Shown in pieces: positions 1 to 7,860 of a stretch of DNA of 64,000 nt (position 1 is the stretch's first letter; every line of letters starts with the position of its first letter). Location: the NCBI GenBank assembly GCA_937894675.1, contig CALCQO010000023.1:62001-126000 (forward strand), written 5' to 3'. The position numbers and the translations under genes are program-made. Source of the DNA: an uncultured Clostridia bacterium (GTDB taxonomy: Bacteria; Bacillota; Clostridia; Christensenellales; Aristaeellaceae). The notes beneath the pieces were generated by a model. The model worked only from the letters and a program-made list of their open reading frames with translations. It was not told the origin of the DNA and searched no databases.

Positions 1-82
1 CGCGCATTTTCGCGCCGACCTGGTTTTCTGTATCCCTTCCAAACACAAACTGTGTCGGATTAAAAAATGTAAAGTTGTCCAT
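1..82 (-). CDS. Iron-containing alcohol dehydrogenase, N-terminal fragment (runs off the left edge)
   Basis: Only the first 27 codons are in the window. The peptide opens MDNFTFFNPTQFVFGRDTEN, which resembles the N-terminus of NADH-dependent butanol/iron alcohol dehydrogenases (a MxNFxFxNPTxxxFGxxxE pattern). These cytosolic enzymes reduce aldehydes to alcohols. AGGAGG lies 7 nt before the ATG at 82; another ATG at 88 sits only 1 nt from the ribosome site, so I prefer 82. It diverges from the SCIFF locus and has its own promoter. Family call is by N-terminal pattern only; the metal site is outside the window. Confidence 0.7.
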   Translation of the reverse strand, partial: MDNFTFFNPTQFVFGRDTENQVGAKMR

Positions 83-106
83 GCTCATACCTCCTTAGAT
101 AGAAGC

Positions 107-135
107 AGTATAACATCTTTGCAGGGCACCGGCAA
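107..135 (-). promoter_or_regulatory. Promoter of the alcohol dehydrogenase gene
   Basis: On the minus strand TTGCCG (130-135), a 17-nt spacer and TATACT (107-112) precede the ribosome site. It overlaps head-on with the scfA promoter a few bases away. Confidence 0.55.
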
Positions 136-139
136 TCGC

Positions 140-168
140 TTGACTTTGCGCGCGTTACCCGATAGAAT
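140..168 (+). promoter_or_regulatory. Promoter of scfA
   Basis: TTGACT (140-145), 17-nt spacer, TAGAAT (163-168), a good sigma-A type promoter 34 nt before the scfA start codon. Confidence 0.7.
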
Positions 169-202
169 AATCGCAGATTCAGCGTAAAGGAGAAGGGGTA
201 GC

Positions 203-349
203 ATGAAGATTAAAACACTGAAAACCCGCAATATGCAGGAAAGTTTGAAGGACGGCGGCTGCGGCGAATGCCAGACATCCTGCCAGTCTGCCTGCAAGAC
301 TTCCTGCGGTGTTGCCAACCAGCCTTGTGAAAACAAAAACAGCAAGTAA
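203..349 (+). CDS. scfA: SCIFF (six-cysteine) ranthipeptide precursor
   Basis: A 48-residue open frame starting ATG at 203 behind AAAGGAG/GGGG. Six cysteines lie at C20, C23, C27, C31, C35 and C42, in a Gly/Ser/Thr/Gln-rich tail after a leader beginning MKIKTLKTRN. This is the hallmark of SCIFF peptides (six cysteines in forty-five residues), which are near-universal in Clostridia. In this family the partner radical SAM enzyme forms thioether crosslinks from cysteines to Thr or other acceptor residues; here T25 and T33 lie between cysteines. The maturase gene follows 57 nt downstream. The mature role is not established for the family. Short length makes it easy to miss in annotation. Confidence 0.93.
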   Translation: MKIKTLKTRNMQESLKDGGCGECQTSCQSACKTSCGVANQPCENKNSK

Positions 350-365
350 TAGCCAGTATGATTTG

Positions 366-397
366 AATGCCGCTTGCCAGGTGCAGGCGGCATTTTT
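366..397 (+). terminator. Hairpin with T-run between scfA and the maturase gene
   Basis: AATGCCGC (366-373) pairs perfectly with GCGGCATT (387-394), 13-nt loop, followed by a T-run (393-397). It sits 16 nt after the scfA stop and just before the maturase ribosome site at 398-402, so it can act as a partial terminator or RNA-processing stem that favours the precursor over the enzyme. Confidence 0.65.
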
Positions 398-406
398 AGG
401 AGCGGA

Positions 407-1786
407 ATGATACATCAATTTTCACTCAACGGATACCACATTACCCTGGATGTAGGAAGCGGCAGCGTTCATGTAACCGACCAGGTGTCAGCCGAGGCGA
501 TCCGCCTGATGGAAACGCTGCCCGCAGAGCAGGCACTGGAGCAATTGAAGAGGCACTGCAACGGGGCGGATGTCACGGAGCTGACCCTGAGGGAGACTCT
601 GAGGCAGATTGAGCAGATGAAGGAAGAAGGGGTGCTGTATGTCCCGGACCCTTCTTTGGAGAAAAACAGCAGCGTCCAAAAATCCAGCCAAATTGTCAAA
701 GCGTTGTGCCTGCATGTGGCACACACCTGCAACCTGACCTGCAGTTATTGTTTCGCGGCCCAGGGCAAGTATCAGGGAGAACACGCGCTGATGCCCTTTT
801 CTGTGGGGAAACAGGCGCTGGATTTTCTGGTGGCCCATTCCGGCAGCCGCTACAATCTGGAGGTGGATTTCTTCGGCGGCGAACCGCTGATGAACTGGGA
901 AGTAGTCAAGCAGCTGGTTGCCTACGGACGGGAACTGGAGAAAATCCATCACAAGCATTTCCGCTTTACCTTAACCACCAATGGCGTGCTGCTCAATGAT
1001 GAAATCATGGATTTCTGCAATAAGGAAATGCACAATGTGGTGCTTAGCCTGGACGGGCGCAAGGAAGTCCACGACCGTTTCCGGCTGGACCCCATGGGCA
1101 GGGGTAGCTATGACAAGGTTGTACCCAAGTTTCAGCGGTTCGTGGAGAAACGGCAGGGGAAAGGCTACTACATCCGCGGAACCTACACCCATCATAATCC
1201 TGATTTTTTCCAAGACATTCTGCATATGGCGGACCTGGGTTTTACCGAGCTGAGCATGGAGCCCGTTGTCGCGCCGGAGGGGGATCCCGCGGCGCTGACA
1301 GATGAGGATATGCCCATTGTTTGGGAGCAGTACGAGCTGCTTGCGAAGGAGCTGATCAAACGCCACCGGGAAGGAAATCCGCTTACTTTCTATCACTACA
1401 TGCTGGATTTGGAGAACGGCCCCTGTTTGCACAAACGGATTGCCGGCTGCGGCTGCGGTACGGAGTATATGGCGGTTACCCCATGGGGAGCGCTGTATCC
1501 CTGTCATCAGTTTGTGGGGGATCAGGACGCAAGCTTAGGGGATGTATATCAGGGGATTAAAAATACAGAGTTGCAGAAAGATTTTGAGCAGTGCACCCTG
1601 TTTTCACACCCGGAATGCGCCGATTGCTGGGCTAAGTATTTTTGCTCAGGAGGCTGTGCCGCAAACAACTTTCATGCTTCCGGAACCCTCAATGGTGTGT
1701 ACCGCAGGGGGTGCGACTTGTTCCATAAGCGCATGGAGTGCGCGCTGATGGTGCAAGCCGCCATCGCCGATGAAAATGAAGGATAA
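407..1786 (+). CDS. scfB: Radical SAM SCIFF maturase
   Basis: 459 aa from ATG 407 (AGGAG at 398-402). It carries an N-terminal peptide-binding (RRE-like) region, then the radical SAM cluster motif CxxxCxxC at C108, C112 and C115, a GGEP motif, and a Cys-rich C-terminal SPASM domain that would hold auxiliary Fe-S clusters. Length and architecture match the thioether-forming SCIFF maturases (about 450 aa). It cleaves S-adenosylmethionine to generate a radical that links Cys thiols to residue backbones of ScfA. A longer in-frame start at TTG 374 would lie inside the intergenic hairpin and lacks a ribosome site. Assignment is firm because the precursor is adjacent. Confidence 0.93.
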   Translation: MIHQFSLNGYHITLDVGSGSVHVTDQVSAEAIRLMETLPAEQALEQLKRHCNGADVTELTLRETLRQIEQMKEEGVLYVPDPSLEKNSSVQKSSQIVKALCLHVAHTCNLTCSYCFAAQGKYQGEHALMPFSVGKQALDFLVAHSGSRYNLEVDFFGGEPLMNWEVVKQLVAYGRELEKIHHKHFRFTLTTNGVLLNDEIMDFCNKEMHNVVLSLDGRKEVHDRFRLDPMGRGSYDKVVPKFQRFVEKRQGKGYYIRGTYTHHNPDFFQDILHMADLGFTELSMEPVVAPEGDPAALTDEDMPIVWEQYELLAKELIKRHREGNPLTFYHYMLDLENGPCLHKRIAGCGCGTEYMAVTPWGALYPCHQFVGDQDASLGDVYQGIKNTELQKDFEQCTLFSHPECADCWAKYFCSGGCAANNFHASGTLNGVYRRGCDLFHKRMECALMVQAAIADENEG

Positions 1787-1842
1787 AAAAATAAAATTGC
1801 AAATTTCGAATATTTAAGTGTGTAATTTTACAATAACTGTGT

Positions 1843-1848
1843 TATACT
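1843..1848 (+). promoter_or_regulatory. Extended -10 element before the aminotransferase
   Basis: TGTTATACT (1840-1848) is an extended -10 (TGnTATACT); no clear -35 at 17 nt. It lies 34 nt before the start codon. Confidence 0.5.
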
Positions 1849-1882
1849 CCCTCCTGTATTGCAGATTGAAGGAGGAAGGGAC

Positions 1883-3097
1883 ATGTCTGTATCATTATCC
1901 AAAGTTTGCGGAGGGATTACGGCATCCACCACGCTACGTTTGAACGCGCTTGTTGTGGAGCTGCGCGCCCAGGGGCAGGACATCATCGGCCTGGCGGCCG
2001 GGGAACCTGATTTTGACACCCCCGCCAACATCGTAGCGGCGGCCAACCGGGCGATGGAGGAGGGGCAAACCCACTATACCGCGGTCAGCGGCATCCCGTC
2101 GCTGCGCCAGGCGATTTGCGACCATCTGCTCAAAGAAAAAGGTCTGCCCTACGAAAAGAGTAATATCATCGTTGGTACCGGCGCGAAACAGGTGCTGTAT
2201 GAAGCCTTGCGCGCCATTATCGATCCCGGCGATGAAGTGATTTTGCCCGCTCCTTGCTGGCTGAGCTACGCGGAGATGACCTGCATGTGCGGCGGTGTCC
2301 CTGTCATTGTGGACAGCCGGGTTGAGGACGGCTTTGAGCCGGACATTGCCGATATCGCTGCCAAGGTGACGGAGAAAACCAAGGCTATCCTGATTAACTC
2401 CCCCAACAACCCAACCGGCGCGGTGTGGAGCGAAAAAACGCTCCGCCAGATAGCGGAGCTTGCCGAGGAAAAAGACTTCTGGATTATCAGTGATGAAATC
2501 TATGAGAAGATGGTTTATGACGGATCCCGGCATATTTCCATCGCGACTATGTCTGATGACGCCAGAAAGCGCACCATCCTGATTTCTGGTTTCAGCAAAG
2601 CCTATGCCATGACGGGCTGGCGGCTTGGTTACGCCGCCGGGGATAAAAGCGTGATTGCCGCCATGGATGCCTATCAAAGCCACGCGACCGGCAATACAAA
2701 CTCCATCGCGCAGTTCGCGGGGGTTGAGGCTTTAAAAGGCCCGCAGGAGTCAGTGGAAAAAATGGTGGAGGCGTTCGGCCAGCGGCGGGAACTGATGCTG
2801 TCCTGCATCCGCCAGATACCGGGCATTACCTGCATCGAGCCCAAAGGCGCATTCTATGTGCTGCTGGATATCGAAGACTGCATCGGCCGGGTATACGAAG
2901 GCAAAGTGATTACCGATGACGGCGTTTTTGCGGAGCTTTTACTGCAGTACGCTCAGGTGTCCGTTGTGCCGGGCGGGCCATTCTTTGCCCCGGGCTATGT
3001 ACGGCTATCCTACGCGGTGTCTGAAGAGAGGATTCTGGAAGCCATGCGCCGCATCGCCCAGTTCGTAGGCGATGTGATGAAACAGAAGTCCGCTTAA
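1883..3097 (+). CDS. Pyridoxal-phosphate aminotransferase, aspartate aminotransferase type
   Basis: 404 aa, start ATG 1883 behind GGAGGAAGGG. The N-terminal LAAGEPDFDTP stretch, the GIPxLRxAI segment, the SPNNPTG motif and the PLP lysine in SGFSKAYAMTGWRLGY place it in class I fold-type I aminotransferases, subgroup Ib (AspC/AspB-like). It would interconvert aspartate and oxaloacetate or a related amino/keto acid pair in the cytosol. Substrate cannot be decided from sequence alone; aromatic or alanine specificity remains possible. Its stop codon overlaps the stop of convergent mnmG by 3 nt, with no terminator hairpin between the two. Confidence 0.85.
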   Translation: MSVSLSKVCGGITASTTLRLNALVVELRAQGQDIIGLAAGEPDFDTPANIVAAANRAMEEGQTHYTAVSGIPSLRQAICDHLLKEKGLPYEKSNIIVGTGAKQVLYEALRAIIDPGDEVILPAPCWLSYAEMTCMCGGVPVIVDSRVEDGFEPDIADIAAKVTEKTKAILINSPNNPTGAVWSEKTLRQIAELAEEKDFWIISDEIYEKMVYDGSRHISIATMSDDARKRTILISGFSKAYAMTGWRLGYAAGDKSVIAAMDAYQSHATGNTNSIAQFAGVEALKGPQESVEKMVEAFGQRRELMLSCIRQIPGITCIEPKGAFYVLLDIEDCIGRVYEGKVITDDGVFAELLLQYAQVSVVPGGPFFAPGYVRLSYAVSEERILEAMRRIAQFVGDVMKQKSA

Positions 3098-4878
3098 TTC
3101 TCCGCCTGCCTCTTTTTCAGCCATACGGTAAGCACCGCGATATCCGCGGGGGAAACCCCGGGGATGCGGGATGCCTGTCCCAGGGATACCGGCTGATACT
3201 TGGACAGTTTCTGGCGCGCCTCAATGCGCAGCGCGTCCAGATCCATATAGGGAATATCCTTCGGCAAACGGTGGCCTTCCATGGCCGCCGTTTGGCGTAT
3301 ACTGGCCTGTTCCTTTTGCAGGTAGCCGGCGAATTTCACCTGGATTTCCGCCTGCTCAAGGGCGGCGGGGGAATAGTCCTGCCAGTTTTCAACCACATCC
3401 TGAATTTTTACGTCGGGTCTGCGCAAGGCGGTTGTTTTACCAAGCTTTTCCACTTGGCTGATGAGAGTTTGGGTATCTTGCATCTTTCTTTCCAGCCGTT
3501 TCATTCGCTCGCCGCCAGCCAAACCAATACTATTCCCCAGGGGTGTCAAGCGGATATCTGCGTTGTCCTGTCGTAAAAATAATCTGTGCTCCGCCCGGCT
3601 GGTCATCATGCGGTAAGGTTCGTCAGTCCCCTTAGTAGTAAGATCATCCGTCATTACGCCGATGTAGGACATGTCCCTTGTCAGCAGCAGCGGTTCTTTG
3701 TTGCGAACATACTGAACGGCATTGATGCCGGCAAGCAGTCCCTGTGCCGCCGCTTCCTCATATCCGGAAGTCCCGTTAATCTGCCCGGCAAGATATAAAC
3801 CTTCCACTTCCAAGGAAGCCATGGTGGGGGAAAGGCCGGTGGGGTCAACGCAATCATACTCTATCGCGTAGGCAAGCCGGGTCAGCACCGCATTTTCCAG
3901 GCCCGGTACGGTGTGGTACATCAATTGCTGCACATCCGCCGGCATGCTGGAAGACATGCCTTGCACATACCATTCCATGCTATCCGCGCTTTCAGGCTCC
4001 AGAAACAGTTGGTGCCTGTCTTTATCAGAAAAGCGGTGCACCTTGTCCTCAATGGAAGGGCAGTACCGGGCGCCGGTACCCTTGATGGCGCCGGAAAACA
4101 TGGGGGACCGATGAAGGTTCTGCCGAATGATCTCGTGGGTCTGCTCATTTGTCCAGGTAAGATAACAGGAATGGGTGTTGGTAAGTTTCCTGTCGGTTAA
4201 GAAGGAGAAGGGAACAACCGGCTCATCACCGTACTGGGGTGTCATGCGGGAAAAATCAATGCTCCGCTGGTCTACCCTGGCGGGTGTTCCCGTTTTGTAC
4301 CTGCGCAGTGAAAACCCTAAATCCAGCAGGCTCTGCGAAAAATGCCGGGAAGGTAGCAGGCCTTGGGGACCTGCCTGCCACATGGTTTCACCGATGATAA
4401 TGGTGCTGTTCAAATACACGCCGGTGGTTACCACAACAGCGCGGCAGGGGACGGTTTCGCTGGAAACGGTTGTTATACCTGTTACATGCCCGCCCTTAAC
4501 GCTGATGCCGGCGGCTTCCGCTTGCTGGATTGTCAGGTTGGGTTGGCTGAACAGCACCTTGCGCATTCTGCTCTGATAGCGGACTTTGTCCGCCTGGGCG
4601 CGCAGGGAATGAACGGCTGGTCCCTTCCCGGTATTGAGCATGCGGCTTTGCAGCATGGTGTCGTCGATGGCAAGACCCATTTCGCCGCCTAAGGCGTCCA
4701 CTTCCCGAACAAGATGGCCTTTGCCGGTTCCCCCGATGGACGGGTTGCAGGGCATCAAAGCGATGGAATCAATATTCAAAGTTAAAAGAAGGGTTTGCAT
4801 TCCAAGGCGCGCGCTGGCAAGCGCCGCTTCGCAGCCGGCGTGTCCCCCTCCAATGACAACGATGTCGTACAAAATCAT
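3094..4878 (-). CDS. mnmG: tRNA uridine-5-carboxymethylaminomethyl modification enzyme MnmG (GidA)
   Basis: 594 aa. The N-terminal FAD-binding motif GGGHAGCEAA, the MPCNPSIGG motif, a conserved tRNA-binding C-terminal region and the tail GVSPADI are diagnostic. With MnmE it modifies U34 in the wobble position of several tRNAs. Start choice is ambiguous: ATG 4878 is 1 nt from GGAGG, while TTG 4872 is 7 nt away; the latter spacing is better. It is somewhat shorter than E. coli MnmG (629 aa). mnmE and rsmG, its frequent neighbours, are absent here. Confidence 0.95.
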   Translation of the reverse strand: MILYDIVVIGGGHAGCEAALASARLGMQTLLLTLNIDSIALMPCNPSIGGTGKGHLVREVDALGGEMGLAIDDTMLQSRMLNTGKGPAVHSLRAQADKVRYQSRMRKVLFSQPNLTIQQAEAAGISVKGGHVTGITTVSSETVPCRAVVVTTGVYLNSTIIIGETMWQAGPQGLLPSRHFSQSLLDLGFSLRRYKTGTPARVDQRSIDFSRMTPQYGDEPVVPFSFLTDRKLTNTHSCYLTWTNEQTHEIIRQNLHRSPMFSGAIKGTGARYCPSIEDKVHRFSDKDRHQLFLEPESADSMEWYVQGMSSSMPADVQQLMYHTVPGLENAVLTRLAYAIEYDCVDPTGLSPTMASLEVEGLYLAGQINGTSGYEEAAAQGLLAGINAVQYVRNKEPLLLTRDMSYIGVMTDDLTTKGTDEPYRMMTSRAEHRLFLRQDNADIRLTPLGNSIGLAGGERMKRLERKMQDTQTLISQVEKLGKTTALRRPDVKIQDVVENWQDYSPAALEQAEIQVKFAGYLQKEQASIRQTAAMEGHRLPKDIPYMDLDALRIEARQKLSKYQPVSLGQASRIPGVSPADIAVLTVWLKKRQAEN

Positions 4879-4899
4879 ACCTCCAGTCCTTGAGGCCGT

Positions 4900-4908
4900 A
4901 TTATACCA
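4900..4908 (-). promoter_or_regulatory. Extended -10 of mnmG
   Basis: TGGTATAAT on the minus strand (4908-4900); a T-rich tract replaces a recognisable -35. Confidence 0.5.
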
Positions 4909-4944
4909 TGCCCTTTTCAAGAAAAAAAGCGCCTGGTCTGCGTC

Positions 4945-4973
4945 TGGTCAATGCGGGCATCTTCATGTATAAT
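4945..4973 (+). promoter_or_regulatory. Promoter of the solute-binding protein / galactokinase pair
   Basis: TGGTCA (4945-4950), 17-nt spacer, perfect TATAAT (4968-4973). Confidence 0.6.
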
Positions 4974-5005
4974 AACCGCATTGACACAGGAAAGGGTGAT
5001 TGTTT

Positions 5006-6520
5006 TTGAGACGCCTGATGTGTTTTTTCATGTCGCTGGTGTTGCTGTATGTCTGTCTGCCCGGCAATGTCAAGGCCGATGAGCCGGCCACGTATACCAT
5101 GGCAGGTTATGATCCGGCGGATACCTACCGGGACTGGACAACCAATCTCTTCTTCCAGAGGATGGAGAAACGCTCAGGAATCACCTTTGAGTATCAGCAG
5201 TATCAGGATGCCAAAGCTTGGCAACAGGCTAAGGACAGCATGACGGCGCAGTCAGAATTGCCTGATGTGCTGTTTAAAGCGGACTTGAGCCCCGCGGAAG
5301 CGCTGGATATGCGCCAAAAGGGCATATTGATTGATTTAAAGCCTTTGCTTGCGCAGCATGCACCCAACCTCTGGGCCTTGCTGCAGGAAAACCAGGACTA
5401 TCTTCAGGCGCTCACCCTACAGGATGGAAGCATCGCGGCGCTGCCGTATATTGATATCTATCCCGTACAGAATTGTATGTGGATCAACCAGGAATGGTTA
5501 GCCGAACTAAAACTGGATATGCCAACCACAGCGGAAGAACTGGAACTGGTTCTGACCGCCTTTCTGGAACAGGACCCCAACCGGAATGGCCGCCGCGACG
5601 AAATACCCCTTACCTTTGTCGGGGCATATGATATCAAGTATCTGGCCCATGCCTTTGGGCTGATCGCGAATGATTTTAATTTATTTGTGGAAGATGACAC
5701 GGTCCGCTTTCTGCCTTCCGAACCAGCTTTCGAGGACTTTCTGGCGTGGTGCGCCCGCTTGTATAATAACAAGCTGATTGACGCAGACAGCTTTACTGTT
5801 TCCGATGTGTTGCGGCGTGTCAATGACGCGAAGAGCACGCCAATCTATGGTGTCGTCATCGCGCCCATGGTATCTTATCTGCTGCCGGTGGAGTGGACGG
5901 GCAAGTATGCCGCCATCCCGCCGCTTTCCTACCATGGCGAACAAGTATACCGCAGCGTTTCCAGCGCTGTGACAACCGGCACTTTCGCGATAACCTCCGC
6001 CTGTCAATCACCGGAAAAGATGCTTGAATGGGTGGATTACCTGTATACAAAGGAAGGGGCAACCCTGGCCAGCGATGGCTTGGAAGGGGAAGACTATGTC
6101 GTTGACGGCGACGGTACCTGGCGGAAAACAGAGGAAGCCGCCCAGTCCAGTTTCCTGTCCAATGTTGCTATTATAACCGGTGCTGTCTCGCCGGGCATTT
6201 CTTCCGACGAGTTTCAGCAGTTGTACTATGACCCCCTGATCCAGGATGTCTCAGCGCAGGTGCAGATGGTAGCGTCCTACGCCCAGATGCCTTTTCCTCC
6301 CTTTAGTTTAACCTATGCCCAGGAAGAAGAATTAATCCCCTTGCAGAAAGAAATCGGCAGGTATGTCGATGAGTCCATTGGCCGCTGGGTACTGGGGGAA
6401 TGGGATGTATCACCCGAGAAACTTAACGAGTTTGCCCAAGGCCTTGAGGAAAGAGGATTGCCTGCTTTCATGGAATTCTGGCAGAATGTATACAATAAGA
6501 CGTTGGAGGATGCGCAATGA
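5006..6520 (+). CDS. Secreted extracellular solute-binding protein, family 1 (ABC sugar-type)
   Basis: 504 aa. It begins with a typical signal peptide (Arg-Arg, then about 16 hydrophobic residues, cleavage near VKA|DEP) and has no convincing lipobox. The mature part resembles family 1 sugar/oligosaccharide-binding proteins, including the aromatic Asp-rich loop DPNRNGRRDEIP that binds calcium in this family. TTG 5006 is preferred over TTG 5000 on spacing from AGGAAAGGGTGAT. No permease or ATPase gene is adjacent, so its transporter, if any, is elsewhere. Its stop overlaps the next start (ATGA at 6517-6520), implying joint expression with the kinase. Confidence 0.75.
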   Translation: MRRLMCFFMSLVLLYVCLPGNVKADEPATYTMAGYDPADTYRDWTTNLFFQRMEKRSGITFEYQQYQDAKAWQQAKDSMTAQSELPDVLFKADLSPAEALDMRQKGILIDLKPLLAQHAPNLWALLQENQDYLQALTLQDGSIAALPYIDIYPVQNCMWINQEWLAELKLDMPTTAEELELVLTAFLEQDPNRNGRRDEIPLTFVGAYDIKYLAHAFGLIANDFNLFVEDDTVRFLPSEPAFEDFLAWCARLYNNKLIDADSFTVSDVLRRVNDAKSTPIYGVVIAPMVSYLLPVEWTGKYAAIPPLSYHGEQVYRSVSSAVTTGTFAITSACQSPEKMLEWVDYLYTKEGATLASDGLEGEDYVVDGDGTWRKTEEAAQSSFLSNVAIITGAVSPGISSDEFQQLYYDPLIQDVSAQVQMVASYAQMPFPPFSLTYAQEEELIPLQKEIGRYVDESIGRWVLGEWDVSPEKLNEFAQGLEERGLPAFMEFWQNVYNKTLEDAQ

Positions 6521-7794
6521 GTTATATGGATTTGAAGCGTATGATAAAATCCACACAGGCCATGGAACGTTTCAGCAAACTGTATGGTATCCGCGATGTG
6601 GGCTACACTTACCAGATGAGCAGATACACACAGATTGTTAAACTGCATGAAGACGTCTACAACAATGAGAACAATATCGCTGTAATCAGTTCCCCCGGCC
6701 GGAGCGAGGTAATCGGCAACCACACGGACCACAACCATGGCATCGTGCTGGCGGCGGCTATCAACCTGGACGCGTTGGCGTGTGTAGCGAGCCGGGATGA
6801 TCATCTGGTGCGGCTGATGAGCGAAGGCTATGGGATGGTGGAAGTATCCCTGGATATTCTGGAACCTGTGGAGGAGGAGGCGGGTACGACTGCCGCCTTG
6901 ATCCGAGGCGTGGCTGCCGGAATGCAAAAGCATGGCTATCGCGTCGGCGGTTTTGACGCCGCGGTGACATCCGATGTGTTAAGCGGCAGCGGTATGTCAT
7001 CCTCCGCGGCTTTTGAAGTTTTGATTTGCGCTGTGTTTGATCAGCTTTATAACGGATTTGTCATGGACAGCACCCTGCGCGCCCAGATTTCCCAGTACGC
7101 GGAGAACCAGTTTTTTATGAAGCCCTGCGGTTTGATGGACCAGATGGCCTGCAGCACAGGCGGCTTGGTGGGCATAGATTTTAAGAATCCCGAGCCGGAT
7201 GTAACCCCCATTCAATACTCCTTCGCGGAAAAAGGTTATGCCATGGTCGTTGTCAATACCGGAGGCAGCCATGATGACTTGACGGCGAACTACGCCGCCA
7301 TCCCAGAGGAAATGATGTCCGTCGCCGCGTACTTTGGCGAAAGTTCCCTTAGAAGGGTTAGAAAAGAGCAGGTGCTGCAGGAGATTCCCGCTTTACGCGA
7401 AAAAGCGGGGGACAGGGGCGTATTGCGCGCGCTGCACTTTTATGAGGAGAATGAGCGGACGCTGCAAGCCATCAAAGCCTTGAAGGACGATCATATCACT
7501 TTGTTTTTCCGGATGATTAAGGAGTCCGGCATTAGCAGCTGGACGATGCTGCAGAATGTCACACTGCACAATCCTGCCAGCCAGCCCCTTGCCGTTTCTC
7601 TTGCGTTGGCAGACATTCTGCTGCAAGGGGAGGGAGCTTCCCGAATCCACGGAGGCGGTTTCGCGGGGACAACCCTGCATTTTGTACCGCTGGACAGGGT
7701 TAGCCAATTCACGGAAGAAATGAATAAAGTGTTCGGTGAAAACGCATGCCATGTTGTGGACGTGCGTTCTGAAGGGGCGTTTATCGTTTTTTAA
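6517..7794 (+). CDS. GHMP sugar kinase, galactokinase family
   Basis: 425 aa. The N-terminal galactokinase signature is present as PGRSEVIGNHTDHNHG, followed by the GHMP ATP-binding motif SGSGMSSSAAFE and a C-terminal GGGFAGT motif. The usual galactokinase signature reads GRVNLIGEHTDY; here Glu to Asn and Tyr to His changes occur at sugar-contacting positions, so the sugar may not be plain galactose. The first 40 residues form an extra N-terminal helix region. It is translationally coupled to the solute-binding protein upstream. A cytosolic ATP-dependent 1-kinase for galactose or a related sugar is the likely role. Confidence 0.8.
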   Translation: MSYMDLKRMIKSTQAMERFSKLYGIRDVGYTYQMSRYTQIVKLHEDVYNNENNIAVISSPGRSEVIGNHTDHNHGIVLAAAINLDALACVASRDDHLVRLMSEGYGMVEVSLDILEPVEEEAGTTAALIRGVAAGMQKHGYRVGGFDAAVTSDVLSGSGMSSSAAFEVLICAVFDQLYNGFVMDSTLRAQISQYAENQFFMKPCGLMDQMACSTGGLVGIDFKNPEPDVTPIQYSFAEKGYAMVVVNTGGSHDDLTANYAAIPEEMMSVAAYFGESSLRRVRKEQVLQEIPALREKAGDRGVLRALHFYEENERTLQAIKALKDDHITLFFRMIKESGISSWTMLQNVTLHNPASQPLAVSLALADILLQGEGASRIHGGGFAGTTLHFVPLDRVSQFTEEMNKVFGENACHVVDVRSEGAFIVF

Positions 7795-7860
7795 ACAACC
7801 CTTCCAATAATATATTCCCGGGGTAAAGGTAACCATCTTCATTACATGTGAGGTAGCTGT

